Shown piece after piece: positions 34,948-43,803 of a stretch of 64,000 nt of DNA; within the stretch, counting starts at the first letter, position 1; each line of letters opens with the position of its first letter. Source of the DNA: Algoriphagus ornithinivorans (GTDB lineage Bacteria; Bacteroidota; Bacteroidia; Cytophagales; Cyclobacteriaceae); contig NZ_FOVW01000007.1 in assembly GCF_900115305.1 (NCBI RefSeq), forward strand, positions 1 to 64,000, written 5' to 3'. The position numbers and the translations under genes were made by a program. A model generated the notes under the pieces. It had not been told where the DNA came from and made no database searches. It saw only the letters and a list, made by a program, of their open reading frames with translations.

Positions 34948-37732
34948 GAGGGCAATAAAATTAACTTTACGCGAAATTTCACTTAAATTCATCAAAGCGC
35001 AAGCAGCAGTGCAGGGAAACAGACTCCTTTTTTTCAGTATTCTTCTTTTTATCCTTCTACCCCAACTGGCCGAAGCTCAGAGATCTGGCCGTGCCCAGGA
35101 GAGAAAGCTGACCGCACCTGATACTTTGCAGGTTCCTCCGGTCATTCAAAATGATACTCTCGCTATTCCCAGCGATACACTTGCACTTCAGGATTCGGCA
35201 AAAATTGTGCCTTCCAGTCCAATACTTTCAGAAATTACTTATTTCGCTGAAGACAGTATTGTTACTGACTTCGAAACCAACAAGGTATATCTCTACAATA
35301 AGGCCTGGTTTGAATATGGAAAGATGAGGTTGGATGCGGATCGCATCGTGATCGATTGGAAAAATTCAGAACTCTATGCTACAGGGGTTACGGACAGTAC
35401 AGGTACAATCTTAGGAAATCCCTTCTTTAAGGATGGAGACGCAGTCTATGAAATCCGGAAGGAAATGCGGTACAACTTCAAAACTCAAAAAGCCATCATC
35501 AAAGATGTGGTCACAGAGCAACAGGATGGGATTTTGCGGGGAGAAACCATTAAAAAGACCGCAGATGGGAGTATTTATCTAGACCACGGGTATTATACCA
35601 CCTGTAAATTAACAGAGCCGCATTGGCATATATCTTCCAATAAACTGAAGTCCATAGAAGGAAAGCAGGTTGTATCAGGACCTTTTAATTTATACTTCAA
35701 TGGAATTCCAACTCCATTAGGCCTTCCTTTCGGACTTATCCCTAATACTCCAGAAGAAAAAGCTTCGGGTATCATCTTCCCCAGTTATGGACGCGAGCAG
35801 GTTAGAGGTCTTTTCTTAAGAGATTTTGGCTACTATTTCGCGATTAACGATTACATCCACGCACGTCTGACAGGGGACATCTATTCCAAGGGGGGATGGG
35901 GAGCAAAAGCACAGTCTGTGTATAAAAAGCGATATAGATACAGCGGGGGTTTCAATGTGGATTTTCAAAAATTCAAATCCCCAGAGACAGAATTGAACCC
36001 AGTAGACTATAATACCTTCCGGGTAACCTGGAACCACACACCGGAATCAAGAGGAACGGGAAGATTTTCAGCATCCGTCAATGCAGGAAGCACCAGCTAT
36101 TTTAATACAGTGGTCAACCCTAATAATTTCCAGAATAACATTACTTCAGACCTTCAATCCAGCGTCACTTATACCAAGCAATTTTCAGGAACGCCTTTTT
36201 CTATGTCGGCTTCAGCTCAGCATTCTCAGTCGGTTACTACAGGAGAGGTAAGGTTGAGACTTCCGAACTTCAATGTGAGTATGAATAGACAAAGTCCGTT
36301 CAAAAACATCAATTTTGAACCTCTCAAAACATTGAATATCGCCTGGAATTTCGATTTCCAAAATTCCATTACAAACAGAATTCAGTCCCCTACGCCTATT
36401 GATCCAGAATTAGGAGGAACCACTGCTCCATCCTTGATTGATTTTACTCCTGCTAATTTTGCACTGTTGCTAAAAAATGCCAATAATGGAGCTCAGCATA
36501 GAATTCCGATCAGTAGTAACTTTACACTTTTCAAGTATTTTACAGGAACCGGCTCAGTGAATATCAATGAAGTCTGGTACTTTCAAAAATTGAAATTTTT
36601 CTACAATCCTGTTTCAGAACGTGTAGATCAAGTAGTAGAAAATGGATTCAATCGAATCACCACATATACGAGTTCATTCTCCATGACTACCAACGTATAC
36701 GGATTTTTTAATTTCAAAAAGGGAAAAATTCAGACGATCCGTCAGCATATTCAGCCTTCTTTTGGCTTTAGCTACACTCCTGATTTCACCAATGAGTCTT
36801 TTGGTTATTTTCAGAATGTTCAAACCAATGCCGAAGGAGCCACAAGATTATATAACAGGCATCAAGGGTTTATTTATGGAGGAGCACCTCAAGGTGAATC
36901 AAGGTCCCTGACCATGAGTTTAAGGTCAGTGATAGAAGCAAAAATCAAAAACAATCAAGATAGCACCAGTGAAGAAAGTACCAAGAAGATACCGCTGATA
37001 GAGAACTTGGATTTGAACACCTCCTATAATTTTGCTGCGGACTCTTTTCAACTTCAGCCTGTAAGGATCTCTGCTAGAACCAGCTTTTTTGACCGGAAAC
37101 TCTCTGTCAACGTCAGCACCACGCTGGACCCTTATGCAACTACGACTTTTACCAATAATAGCGGAGCTACCTTAGAGAGAAGAATTAATTCTTTTGCCTG
37201 GAATAATGGACAAGGGCTTGGAACACTTCGAAATGCCTCTCTAAACCTAAATGCATCAATTAATCCCAGCAATGCTCAAAACCCGGGCGAACTCAGAGAT
37301 GAATTGACCAACCAGTTTATGCAGCAAGGCGGTGTGATGAATGAATTTGTAGAAAGCCAAATCAATCAAATTGTCACCGACCCGAGCCAATATATTGACT
37401 GGAATATCCCTTGGAATCTGACTTTTGGATACAATTTAAATTACAATAAACAGTCCACAGGGACGACAAATATTACTCAGGCATTACAGTTATCAGGGGA
37501 TGTTTCTCTTTCTGAAAAGTGGAAAATCAACTTCAATACCGGTATTGACCTTCAGACTCAGGCCATAACCCAATCTATGATTGGTATAGCCCGTGATCTT
37601 CATTGCTGGCAGATGAATGTCAACTGGGTTCCATTTGGGAGATTTACCTCTTACAATATTGATATCCGCGTAAAATCAAGCATTCTTCAGGACTTAAAGG
37701 TTTCCCGAAGAAGATCCTTCTTTGATCGATAA
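34946..37732 (+). CDS. lptD: LPS assembly outer-membrane protein LptD (OstA)
   Basis: About 928 aa, Bacteroidota-type LptD that inserts LPS into the outer leaflet together with LptE. The signal peptide LLFFSILLFILLPQLAEAQ is followed by an OstA/LptA-like jelly-roll domain (EITYFAEDSIVTDFETNKVYLYNKAWFEYG region, about 75-250) and a large barrel with LGLPFGLIPNTPEEKASGI and many aromatic-terminated strands. The C-terminus ends KVSRRRSFFDR. The ATG at 34946 gives a long n-region; a GTG at 35009 gives a cleaner signal, and a TAACTTTA box at 34962-34969 would support that later start. Function is by family. Confidence 0.87.
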   Translation: MRAIKLTLREISLKFIKAQAAVQGNRLLFFSILLFILLPQLAEAQRSGRAQERKLTAPDTLQVPPVIQNDTLAIPSDTLALQDSAKIVPSSPILSEITYFAEDSIVTDFETNKVYLYNKAWFEYGKMRLDADRIVIDWKNSELYATGVTDSTGTILGNPFFKDGDAVYEIRKEMRYNFKTQKAIIKDVVTEQQDGILRGETIKKTADGSIYLDHGYYTTCKLTEPHWHISSNKLKSIEGKQVVSGPFNLYFNGIPTPLGLPFGLIPNTPEEKASGIIFPSYGREQVRGLFLRDFGYYFAINDYIHARLTGDIYSKGGWGAKAQSVYKKRYRYSGGFNVDFQKFKSPETELNPVDYNTFRVTWNHTPESRGTGRFSASVNAGSTSYFNTVVNPNNFQNNITSDLQSSVTYTKQFSGTPFSMSASAQHSQSVTTGEVRLRLPNFNVSMNRQSPFKNINFEPLKTLNIAWNFDFQNSITNRIQSPTPIDPELGGTTAPSLIDFTPANFALLLKNANNGAQHRIPISSNFTLFKYFTGTGSVNINEVWYFQKLKFFYNPVSERVDQVVENGFNRITTYTSSFSMTTNVYGFFNFKKGKIQTIRQHIQPSFGFSYTPDFTNESFGYFQNVQTNAEGATRLYNRHQGFIYGGAPQGESRSLTMSLRSVIEAKIKNNQDSTSEESTKKIPLIENLDLNTSYNFAADSFQLQPVRISARTSFFDRKLSVNVSTTLDPYATTTFTNNSGATLERRINSFAWNNGQGLGTLRNASLNLNASINPSNAQNPGELRDELTNQFMQQGGVMNEFVESQINQIVTDPSQYIDWNIPWNLTFGYNLNYNKQSTGTTNITQALQLSGDVSLSEKWKINFNTGIDLQTQAITQSMIGIARDLHCWQMNVNWVPFGRFTSYNIDIRVKSSILQDLKVSRRRSFFDR

Positions 37733-37892
37733 TTCCAGAGCCATCATTAACTTACTTTCTTTCAACAGCTAATGAAGTGAACCGTTCATCAATCCTTTCA
37801 CTTCAAAGCCAAAAGATGTAAGTTTATAGAAAAGCCTGATTTGGAATTTTATGAATTTTTGTTAGATTGAACTAAATAAATCTTTTTATTAC

Positions 37893-37943
37893 ATGTTCAA
37901 TTTCAAAAAGTCTTTACCCTTAATATCTATTTTTTCGATTTAA
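37893..37943 (+). other. In-frame signal-peptide start cut by a TAA stop
   Basis: ATG at 37893 opens MFNFKKSLPLISIFSI, then TAA (37941-37943), then ATG at 37944 in the same frame, continuing MSVIASEAKAQ. Joined across the stop, this makes a normal signal peptide (KK n-region, hydrophobic core, AKA-Q cleavage site). One base change (TTA Leu to TAA) would explain it. Confidence 0.7.
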
Positions 37944-38174
37944 ATGAGTGTGATCGCGTCGGAAGCCAAAGCTCAAAAATCACCCGGTATTCCCATGCCG
38001 AGTGGACCAGTCGATCTATCTGAAACCTCCAATGTGGTTATTTTCATCATCATTCCAGCCATCATTTTGATTGCTTTTTTGATCTTTAGAAAAAGGATCA
38101 AGAAAATAAAGGAGGAAAAGAGAGAGAAATTAAAGGATGAAAATGAGAAGAATAGTAGTTCTAAAAAGGAATGA
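37944..38174 (+). CDS. Small single-span membrane protein, 5' end disrupted
   Basis: 76 aa from the ATG directly after the in-frame stop. The first 11 residues look like the second half of a signal peptide. Then comes a short Pro/Ser segment (SPGIPMPSGPVDLS), one clear transmembrane helix (VVIFIIIPAIILIAFLIF, about residues 31-48) and a highly charged Lys/Glu C-terminal tail (about 28 residues). Small proteins of this layout are seen in Bacteroidota, with unknown function. If only this part is made, secretion would depend on the internal helix. It may be a recent pseudogene, a reinitiated gene, or affected by a sequencing error. Confidence 0.55.
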   Translation: MSVIASEAKAQKSPGIPMPSGPVDLSETSNVVIFIIIPAIILIAFLIFRKRIKKIKEEKREKLKDENEKNSSSKKE

Positions 38175-38203
38175 ATTAAGGCCCTTCAAAGGAGCTCAAC
38201 CAT

Positions 38204-39856
38204 TTATTGCTTTACCAATTTAATTACCTGTGTTTGGTTTCCTTTTGTCAATTTCAGAAAATATGCGCCATCCTTTAAATTTGAGGAAAAGGCTTCCAAT
38301 CGCTTATTCAATTCAGAAAGATTGGATGACTCCCAATTTCCTAAAAGATCAGATCCATTATAAAGGCTAATTTGAATTTTTTCATAATCCATTGGCTTCA
38401 GATTTTTATTCCCAAGGCGAAATGTTTTTGAAAACGGATTAGGGTATGCCAGCCAGACTTCTTCTATTTCAAGATCAGCTGGTTTTAAAACAGAAATCAC
38501 CTTACTGCTTTCAGGTTCTTCAGCCTTTCTGTGAATTCTATAATAAATCAATGGGGACAGATTGGTGGCGCCTAAATCCTCATAAGAGTACCATTGAGAA
38601 ATTTGAGATAGACCTTTGGAGGGAATAGTTGCAATTACCTCCCATTCCAAATTACTATTTAATGAACGTTCCAATTCATATTGTTCCTCTCCTGTTTCTG
38701 ATAAGGTTTCCCATTTGACCTCAACGGATTCCTTTTTGACAGTTGCAGTAATTTCTCCAATATAAATCGGAAGAAGTCTGAAGCAAAAATCACCTGTCAA
38801 ACTTTCCCAATGTGCAGGATCTGTATTCCTACTCATCGTAGCAGTACAAGATCCCACGGGAGTAGTTATGGATGCGACAGTTGTACCACATTTACTAAGG
38901 ACCGTACTTCCTGACTTTGTGAAATTATTATACTCAAAATTAGACCCGGGGAAAAACCTAAATAGACTTGAACCGCTGAAGTTCACGTTCTCAATAGATG
39001 TATTCCCGTAATTATCAAACAATCCGGTGCCTGCCAGATTTAGTTCTGGCAGATTGAGAGTGGCTCCGGCCTCTACTATAACATAGGCATCACCTTCAAC
39101 AGTGATCCCAGTACAAATATTAGCTGTAGCAGCAGAACTCCCCCTTACAATCAATTGATTTTTGGCTGGCAATCTATTATCCTGAAAACCCGGGTTACCC
39201 GCAGACAAATAGATTTGATTGGCCTCAAATAAACCTTCAATCAGAAAGTAATTTGTATTTGAGTTTGGAAAAGCAGCATAATGACTGACTCTTAAACTTG
39301 CATTGGGATGTACATGAAATAAAACACCATCATAGGTATTGGTAGCAGGATTGATAATACTTGCCGTTTCTGATGATACATATGGAGTCAAAATGAAGGA
39401 AGATTGCTTTCGATAATAAATAGCCCCTGAGACTGTAAAAAGAGCATCGCCCGTACCATTGCTGTTATTGATTGTGACACTACTTTGTTCCATCAAGTGA
39501 AGGTCCCTATCTACGGTCAAAAAAGCGCCATTAGCGATGTTGAATTCATAAACAGGAGAATAAAATCCAAAATCAAAGCCAGGGTTTAAAACCAGTGATT
39601 GGGAAATATTGACAGTTACTTTACAGTTATTTCTGTAAGTATTAAAGTTTGGAAAAGAAGCTGAAGGCATCAAAGGAGGATACAAGCTTGGGGAGTTCAG
39701 ACTACATCCAGCTACATTGACCTTATCCCAGCAAAGGCCATTAGTCCATGTACCATCACATCCCGGTTTAGTTGGGTTATAGGTATAGGTTTGTCCACTC
39801 CCCTCTCTCCCAAGAAGCATACATATGATAAAAATACTAAAGCATAAGTACCGCAT
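38204..39856 (-). CDS. T9SS-targeted secreted protein
   Basis: 550 aa. The signal peptide MRYLCFSIFIICMLLGREGSGQ is followed by a long beta-helix-like region rich in Asn, Ser and Thr. The C-terminal ~180 residues hold a fibronectin-III-like segment (VEVKWETLSETGEEQYELER, cut as VKWETLSETGEEQYELER) and then the type A sorting domain: AYPNPFSKTFRLGN, ... DGAYFLKLTKGNQTQVIKLVKQ. This tail directs export by the type IX secretion system and attachment to the surface. The cargo function is unknown (no catalytic motif seen). Flanked downstream by the small membrane protein and upstream by repeat block B. Confidence 0.85.
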   Translation of the reverse strand: MRYLCFSIFIICMLLGREGSGQTYTYNPTKPGCDGTWTNGLCWDKVNVAGCSLNSPSLYPPLMPSASFPNFNTYRNNCKVTVNISQSLVLNPGFDFGFYSPVYEFNIANGAFLTVDRDLHLMEQSSVTINNSNGTGDALFTVSGAIYYRKQSSFILTPYVSSETASIINPATNTYDGVLFHVHPNASLRVSHYAAFPNSNTNYFLIEGLFEANQIYLSAGNPGFQDNRLPAKNQLIVRGSSAATANICTGITVEGDAYVIVEAGATLNLPELNLAGTGLFDNYGNTSIENVNFSGSSLFRFFPGSNFEYNNFTKSGSTVLSKCGTTVASITTPVGSCTATMSRNTDPAHWESLTGDFCFRLLPIYIGEITATVKKESVEVKWETLSETGEEQYELERSLNSNLEWEVIATIPSKGLSQISQWYSYEDLGATNLSPLIYYRIHRKAEEPESSKVISVLKPADLEIEEVWLAYPNPFSKTFRLGNKNLKPMDYEKIQISLYNGSDLLGNWESSNLSELNKRLEAFSSNLKDGAYFLKLTKGNQTQVIKLVKQ

Positions 39857-41376
39857 TTTATCAATAGTTTATAAAAAACATACAACTAAAAAACAGGCTT
39901 CAAAGGCAAATTCCTGTATATTAAAATTATACTTAACCTTCTGTTTTTCAGTTATTTATGATTCAATTTAAAAATATATTTTTTAAAACAAGAGTTATAG
40001 GAAAAATTATATTAAACAGCTTATAATTCAATTTATGATGCGAAAAATTGTATTTGAACTTCTGTCTAAAATTCTATTTCTGATGCTTATTGATAAATTG
40101 AGTATGAAAATGATCTTGGTAAGGTATTGATTTAGAGAAATAAAGTAGAAATAAATGGATATATGCCTGTGGTGAAATATTTATCCCGTAGGGATTTAAG
40201 CTTGGTAGAAAAAGGATATTGGGACTCTTATCCATGCCGTGGGTATGGAAGATAGTAGAAATACGATAGAAATATATTGAAATACGCCTGCGGCGAAATA
40301 GTTAAAAGATACCAAAAAGATAATTTTTTAAGATATGCCTTCGGCAAAATAAACCTCCGGTCGGAGTCGTAGCAAAAGCTCCGCTGGAGCGATAAATATT
40401 TTAGCCAGGGGTTTTAACCCCTGGGCTTTAATGAACGCACTTTCCCAGCGCTGGCCCAAGATCTCCATTTGGAAACGATAACTCAATGCCAGCAAGAAAG
40501 GATGAGGCTTTATTATTTCGGATTGAAAATCCTACGATATGACCTCGGAATTACTCCCGACTCCTGTCGTGGATCCGAGGAACTTAGAAATATATGGAAA
40601 TACGCCTTCGGCGAAATATTTATCCCGTAGGGATTTAAGCTAGGTAGAAAAAGGATATAAGGACTCCTATCCATGCCGTAGGTATGGAAGATAGTAGAAA
40701 TACGGTAGAAATATATTGAAATACGCCTGTGGCGAAATAGGGAAAAGATACCAAAAAGATAATTTTTTAAGATATGCCTTCGGGGAGATAAGGGTCAATT
40801 CCCCCTTTAGAAATGTAAATTCAGTTTAGTACGACTTCCTATATCAAAGGGGGCAAGAGCCTGTCCCGTCGAATGACGGGAGGGATTTTAGATGAAAAAC
40901 AATAGAAATACGCCTGCGGCGAAATATTTATCCCGTAGGGATTTAAGCTTGGTAGAAAAAGGTTTTAAGGTATCCTCACCATGCCGGAGGTATGGAAGAA
41001 AGTGGAAATACGATAGAAATATATTGAAATACGGCTTCGGCATCAAAAGGAGTAATAGTGTAATTGATTAATTGAGTAATCGAGCCCATAGCTTTTAGAT
41101 ATTATTGATGATTTTATTGGTTCAATCGTTCATGGTTCAATGTTCACTCAGCTCCGTTTTGACCCATGAACCAAAAGCCTGAAAGGCTTGAACCCTTCAA
41201 TAGCCACGCCAGAGTCGCGCAGGCCCGAGTGCAACTCGGGGTACCAAATATGCCATTACCCATCCTCAGCGCTGGCGCAATCGCTTCGTTTAGAAACGAT
41301 AACTCAATGCCAGCAAGACGATCCGGAAACCATATAATAAACCTCCAAGGGTTTTCTTAATTTACCCCCCCTAACT
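39857..41376 (-). repeat. Intergenic palindrome block B (opposite orientation to A, C, D)
   Basis: 1520 bp without a credible gene; the first ~300 bp are plain AT-rich sequence. From 40163 the palindromes of the other blocks appear in reverse orientation. A unit containing ATCCCGTAGGGAT and CCATGCCGTAGGTATGG-type hairpins occurs three times (at about 40192, 40621 and 40929). A CCAGCGCTGG / CTCAATGCCAGCAAG segment occurs at 40445-40500 and 41270-41320. A GGGTCAATTCCCCCTTT element lies at 40789-40805, and CCAGGGGTTTTAACCCCTGG near 40408. The 64-codon frame at 41166 is a repeat translation. Confidence 0.85.
40905..41360 (-). repeat. Left arm of ~455-bp long inverted repeat
   Basis: Read against the reverse complement of 51217-51668, it matches almost throughout. 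This includes the non-palindromic stretch from GAGTAATCGAGCCCATAGC through ATTGATGATTTTATTGG to CTCAGCTCCGTTTTGACCC, and the CGATAACTCAATGCCAGCA segment. Small differences (for example an extra few bases near 41053) are visible. The 9.86 kb between the arms carries kdsB to the first GT4 gene. Confidence 0.85.
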
Positions 41377-42108
41377 TCAACCCTTCCCTAACCTTCTCTG
41401 AAACTCCCTGGCTTTTTCCAGGTCTTCGACTGTGTCAATCGCTATAGCCTGTTGGTTAGTTTCAACCATCCGAATCTTGATCCCTCTTTCCAATAATCGC
41501 AATTGCTCCAGCATCTCTAACTCCTCCAACTTCCCTTTGTCCCAAGTAGGAAAACTTTCCAAAATCTCTCTTCTGTACCCATAAATTCCTACATGCTTCA
41601 AATACGAAATACCCTCTTTTTTATCCCTATTATAAGGAATTGGGGATCTGGAAAAATATAAAGCATCCGAATGCTCATTCAAAACTACCTTAACAAAATT
41701 GGGATTGACTGCCTCTTCCTCGGAAATTTTAAAATATAATGAAGCAACTTCTACCGAGGAATCCCCAAAGGCTTTTTTAAGCTCCTCTAGGGACTCTTTG
41801 TCTTGAAAGGGCTCATCACCCTGTACATTGATAATAATCTCAGCATCCACTTGGGATAAGGCCTCAGCTATTCTGTCCGAACCGCTTTCATGGGCTTTTC
41901 GACTGAAAAACACCTTTCCTCCCAAATTCTCAATCTGTTTCTGGATCAACTCATGGTCTGTCACTACCCAAACTTCATCAAACACACCTGTTTCCAAAGT
42001 GGAAAGGTAAGTTCTCTGAATCACCGTCCTGCCTCCCAAATCCTGAATCAATTTTTCAGGCAAACGGGTTGAGGCAAAACGGGCAGGAATTAAGGCTGCG
42101 GTTTTCAT
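41377..42108 (-). CDS. kdsB: 3-deoxy-manno-octulosonate cytidylyltransferase
   Basis: 243-aa enzyme that activates Kdo as CMP-Kdo for lipopolysaccharide or capsule. The CTP-binding start AALIPARFASTRLPEKLI (residues 4-21), EVWVVTD, ESGSDRIAEAL, NVQGDEPF with the metal-binding Asp, and KHVGIYGYRREIL all fit KdsB. Length is normal. It is a single-gene unit between repeat block B and a divergent membrane protein gene, at the left edge of the polysaccharide locus. Confidence 0.95.
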   Translation of the reverse strand: MKTAALIPARFASTRLPEKLIQDLGGRTVIQRTYLSTLETGVFDEVWVVTDHELIQKQIENLGGKVFFSRKAHESGSDRIAEALSQVDAEIIINVQGDEPFQDKESLEELKKAFGDSSVEVASLYFKISEEEAVNPNFVKVVLNEHSDALYFSRSPIPYNRDKKEGISYLKHVGIYGYRREILESFPTWDKGKLEELEMLEQLRLLERGIKIRMVETNQQAIAIDTVEDLEKAREFQRRLGKG

Positions 42109-42243
42109 TTTATTTTAAATAATAGGTAAATCTGAGAACATATTTCTCCTCAGGCAAGTAGGATTCTTATTTTTGGCTAATAAAGAACAAATAGAAAACT
42201 TAATTTTAAAAATCGTTTCAAAGAAAAATAGACCTCTATCCAT

Positions 42244-43803
42244 TTGAACTCTCTATTCAAAGACTTCCTAATTTCCAATAATTCTTGGCGCTGGTTTGGA
42301 CTCCTATTGGTCTTCCTTTTTTATTTTCTTCCTTGGAGATTTCAGGTAAATGACGATTTAATAATGATGTGGCTTGTTTCCGGTTCCTATACTGGAGAAC
42401 CAGAAACATATACTGTCTTTATTCACCCACTCTTGACATGGTTCTTTGCATTTTTCTACCAACTCATCCCCTTCGTTTCCTGGTATAGCATTTTCATATT
42501 TTCACTATTAGGGATTTCTTATGCAATAGGAACTATTTCAATTGATTCCTACTTGAAAAACACTTCAAAAAAAGCCCTATATAAATCTATTCTCCTAATC
42601 ATCACCCTTCATTTTTGTATTTTCCCACAATTCACCCTAGTAGCCGGCTGGGCAGCATTTCACGCTTTCTTTATACTTTCATTTTCTTTCAAAGAATTCA
42701 ACAGAAATACATTTCTGGGTTTACTCCTTTTACTTTTCGGCGCACTATTCAGGTTAGAAGCAACCATATTAATTTTCTTGGGATTCTTAGCCTTTAGTTT
42801 TTATCTACATGAAGGACATAAAAATTGGAAACTGATTGGCTGTGTCATTCTAATATTTGTATTGATGTATGGAAGTCAAAAAATTTGGGAACAACAATCT
42901 ATTCACCAAGAGTATCTGAAATTCAATCAAGCTAGGCATGAGGTAATTGATCATCCAGTCTTTTATCAAATGTATGTCAATAAAGAATTCCCTAAAGATT
43001 CTAAGTGGTTCTATTTTTCATTCTGGCTAATAGAAGAATCAACAGTAAGTATTGAGGAGCTTTATGAATATAAAGAAGATTTAAATGCACAATACCTTGA
43101 AGGCATTCAAATAAAAAATTCATTTTTCAGGTTATATGACGTTCTATCCAAAGAGTTATTTAAAAGCTTTTTTATAAGTCTATTGCTAATTCTTTACTTT
43201 TTAAAATTTCGAAGAGAATCAAAACCAAAGATTATTTTAGCTGCTTGGCTCATTTTCTTTCTAGTATTCAATCATTTTTTTCACATCCGAGGTAGAGTGG
43301 TTTTTCTGTTTTTTATTCCACTGATTTTTCCATTGATACAGAATAGAAAGGAATATCTCAGCACAAACTTGATTAGAATCACTTCCGCAATAATTTGGAT
43401 TTTATTTATAGCTCATTTTGGTAACTTTTTGAGAGAGGCAAAAAAAAGGAGGAATTACATCCTCCAGTATGAATCGTTAGTTTCAGATTTACCCGCTCAG
43501 CCTATAAAACTCGAAGGCATTCCACTCGAATACTTTTCAAAATACTTTCACCCCACAAGCAATATCCCATTTCTCTTAGACGGTTGGATGGCTAATAGTA
43601 TCTTCCAAAAAAAAGCATATAAAAAATGGAATTTCAATTCGTTAAAGGAAATAAATCATTATTATCTAATAGGGCTAAAAAATGAACCCACTTTTAATTT
43701 TGCCGATTACCTAAGCTCTGAAAATGGGGAATACAAATTGATCAATGAAAGGGAAACTGAGGATTTAATCCTTTTTGAGTATAAAAAGCAAATTATACCC
43801 TAA
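42244..43803 (+). CDS. Polytopic membrane protein in the polysaccharide locus
   Basis: 519 aa with about ten hydrophobic helices, such as FGLLLVFLFYFLPW, LLTWFFAFFYQLIPFVSW, LLGISYAIGTI and VIFLFF-type segments, and a soluble C-terminal ~100 residues. It starts at a TTG (42244), since the first in-frame ATG (residue ~41) would cut the first helix. The layout fits glycosyltransferase-like (GT-C) or polymerase-like integral proteins, but no catalytic motif is recognised. It is the only plus-strand gene in the locus, divergent from kdsB and overlapping the Wzc gene convergently by 11 nt. Confidence 0.72.
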   Translation: MNSLFKDFLISNNSWRWFGLLLVFLFYFLPWRFQVNDDLIMMWLVSGSYTGEPETYTVFIHPLLTWFFAFFYQLIPFVSWYSIFIFSLLGISYAIGTISIDSYLKNTSKKALYKSILLIITLHFCIFPQFTLVAGWAAFHAFFILSFSFKEFNRNTFLGLLLLLFGALFRLEATILIFLGFLAFSFYLHEGHKNWKLIGCVILIFVLMYGSQKIWEQQSIHQEYLKFNQARHEVIDHPVFYQMYVNKEFPKDSKWFYFSFWLIEESTVSIEELYEYKEDLNAQYLEGIQIKNSFFRLYDVLSKELFKSFFISLLLILYFLKFRRESKPKIILAAWLIFFLVFNHFFHIRGRVVFLFFIPLIFPLIQNRKEYLSTNLIRITSAIIWILFIAHFGNFLREAKKRRNYILQYESLVSDLPAQPIKLEGIPLEYFSKYFHPTSNIPFLLDGWMANSIFQKKAYKKWNFNSLKEINHYYLIGLKNEPTFNFADYLSSENGEYKLINERETEDLILFEYKKQIIP

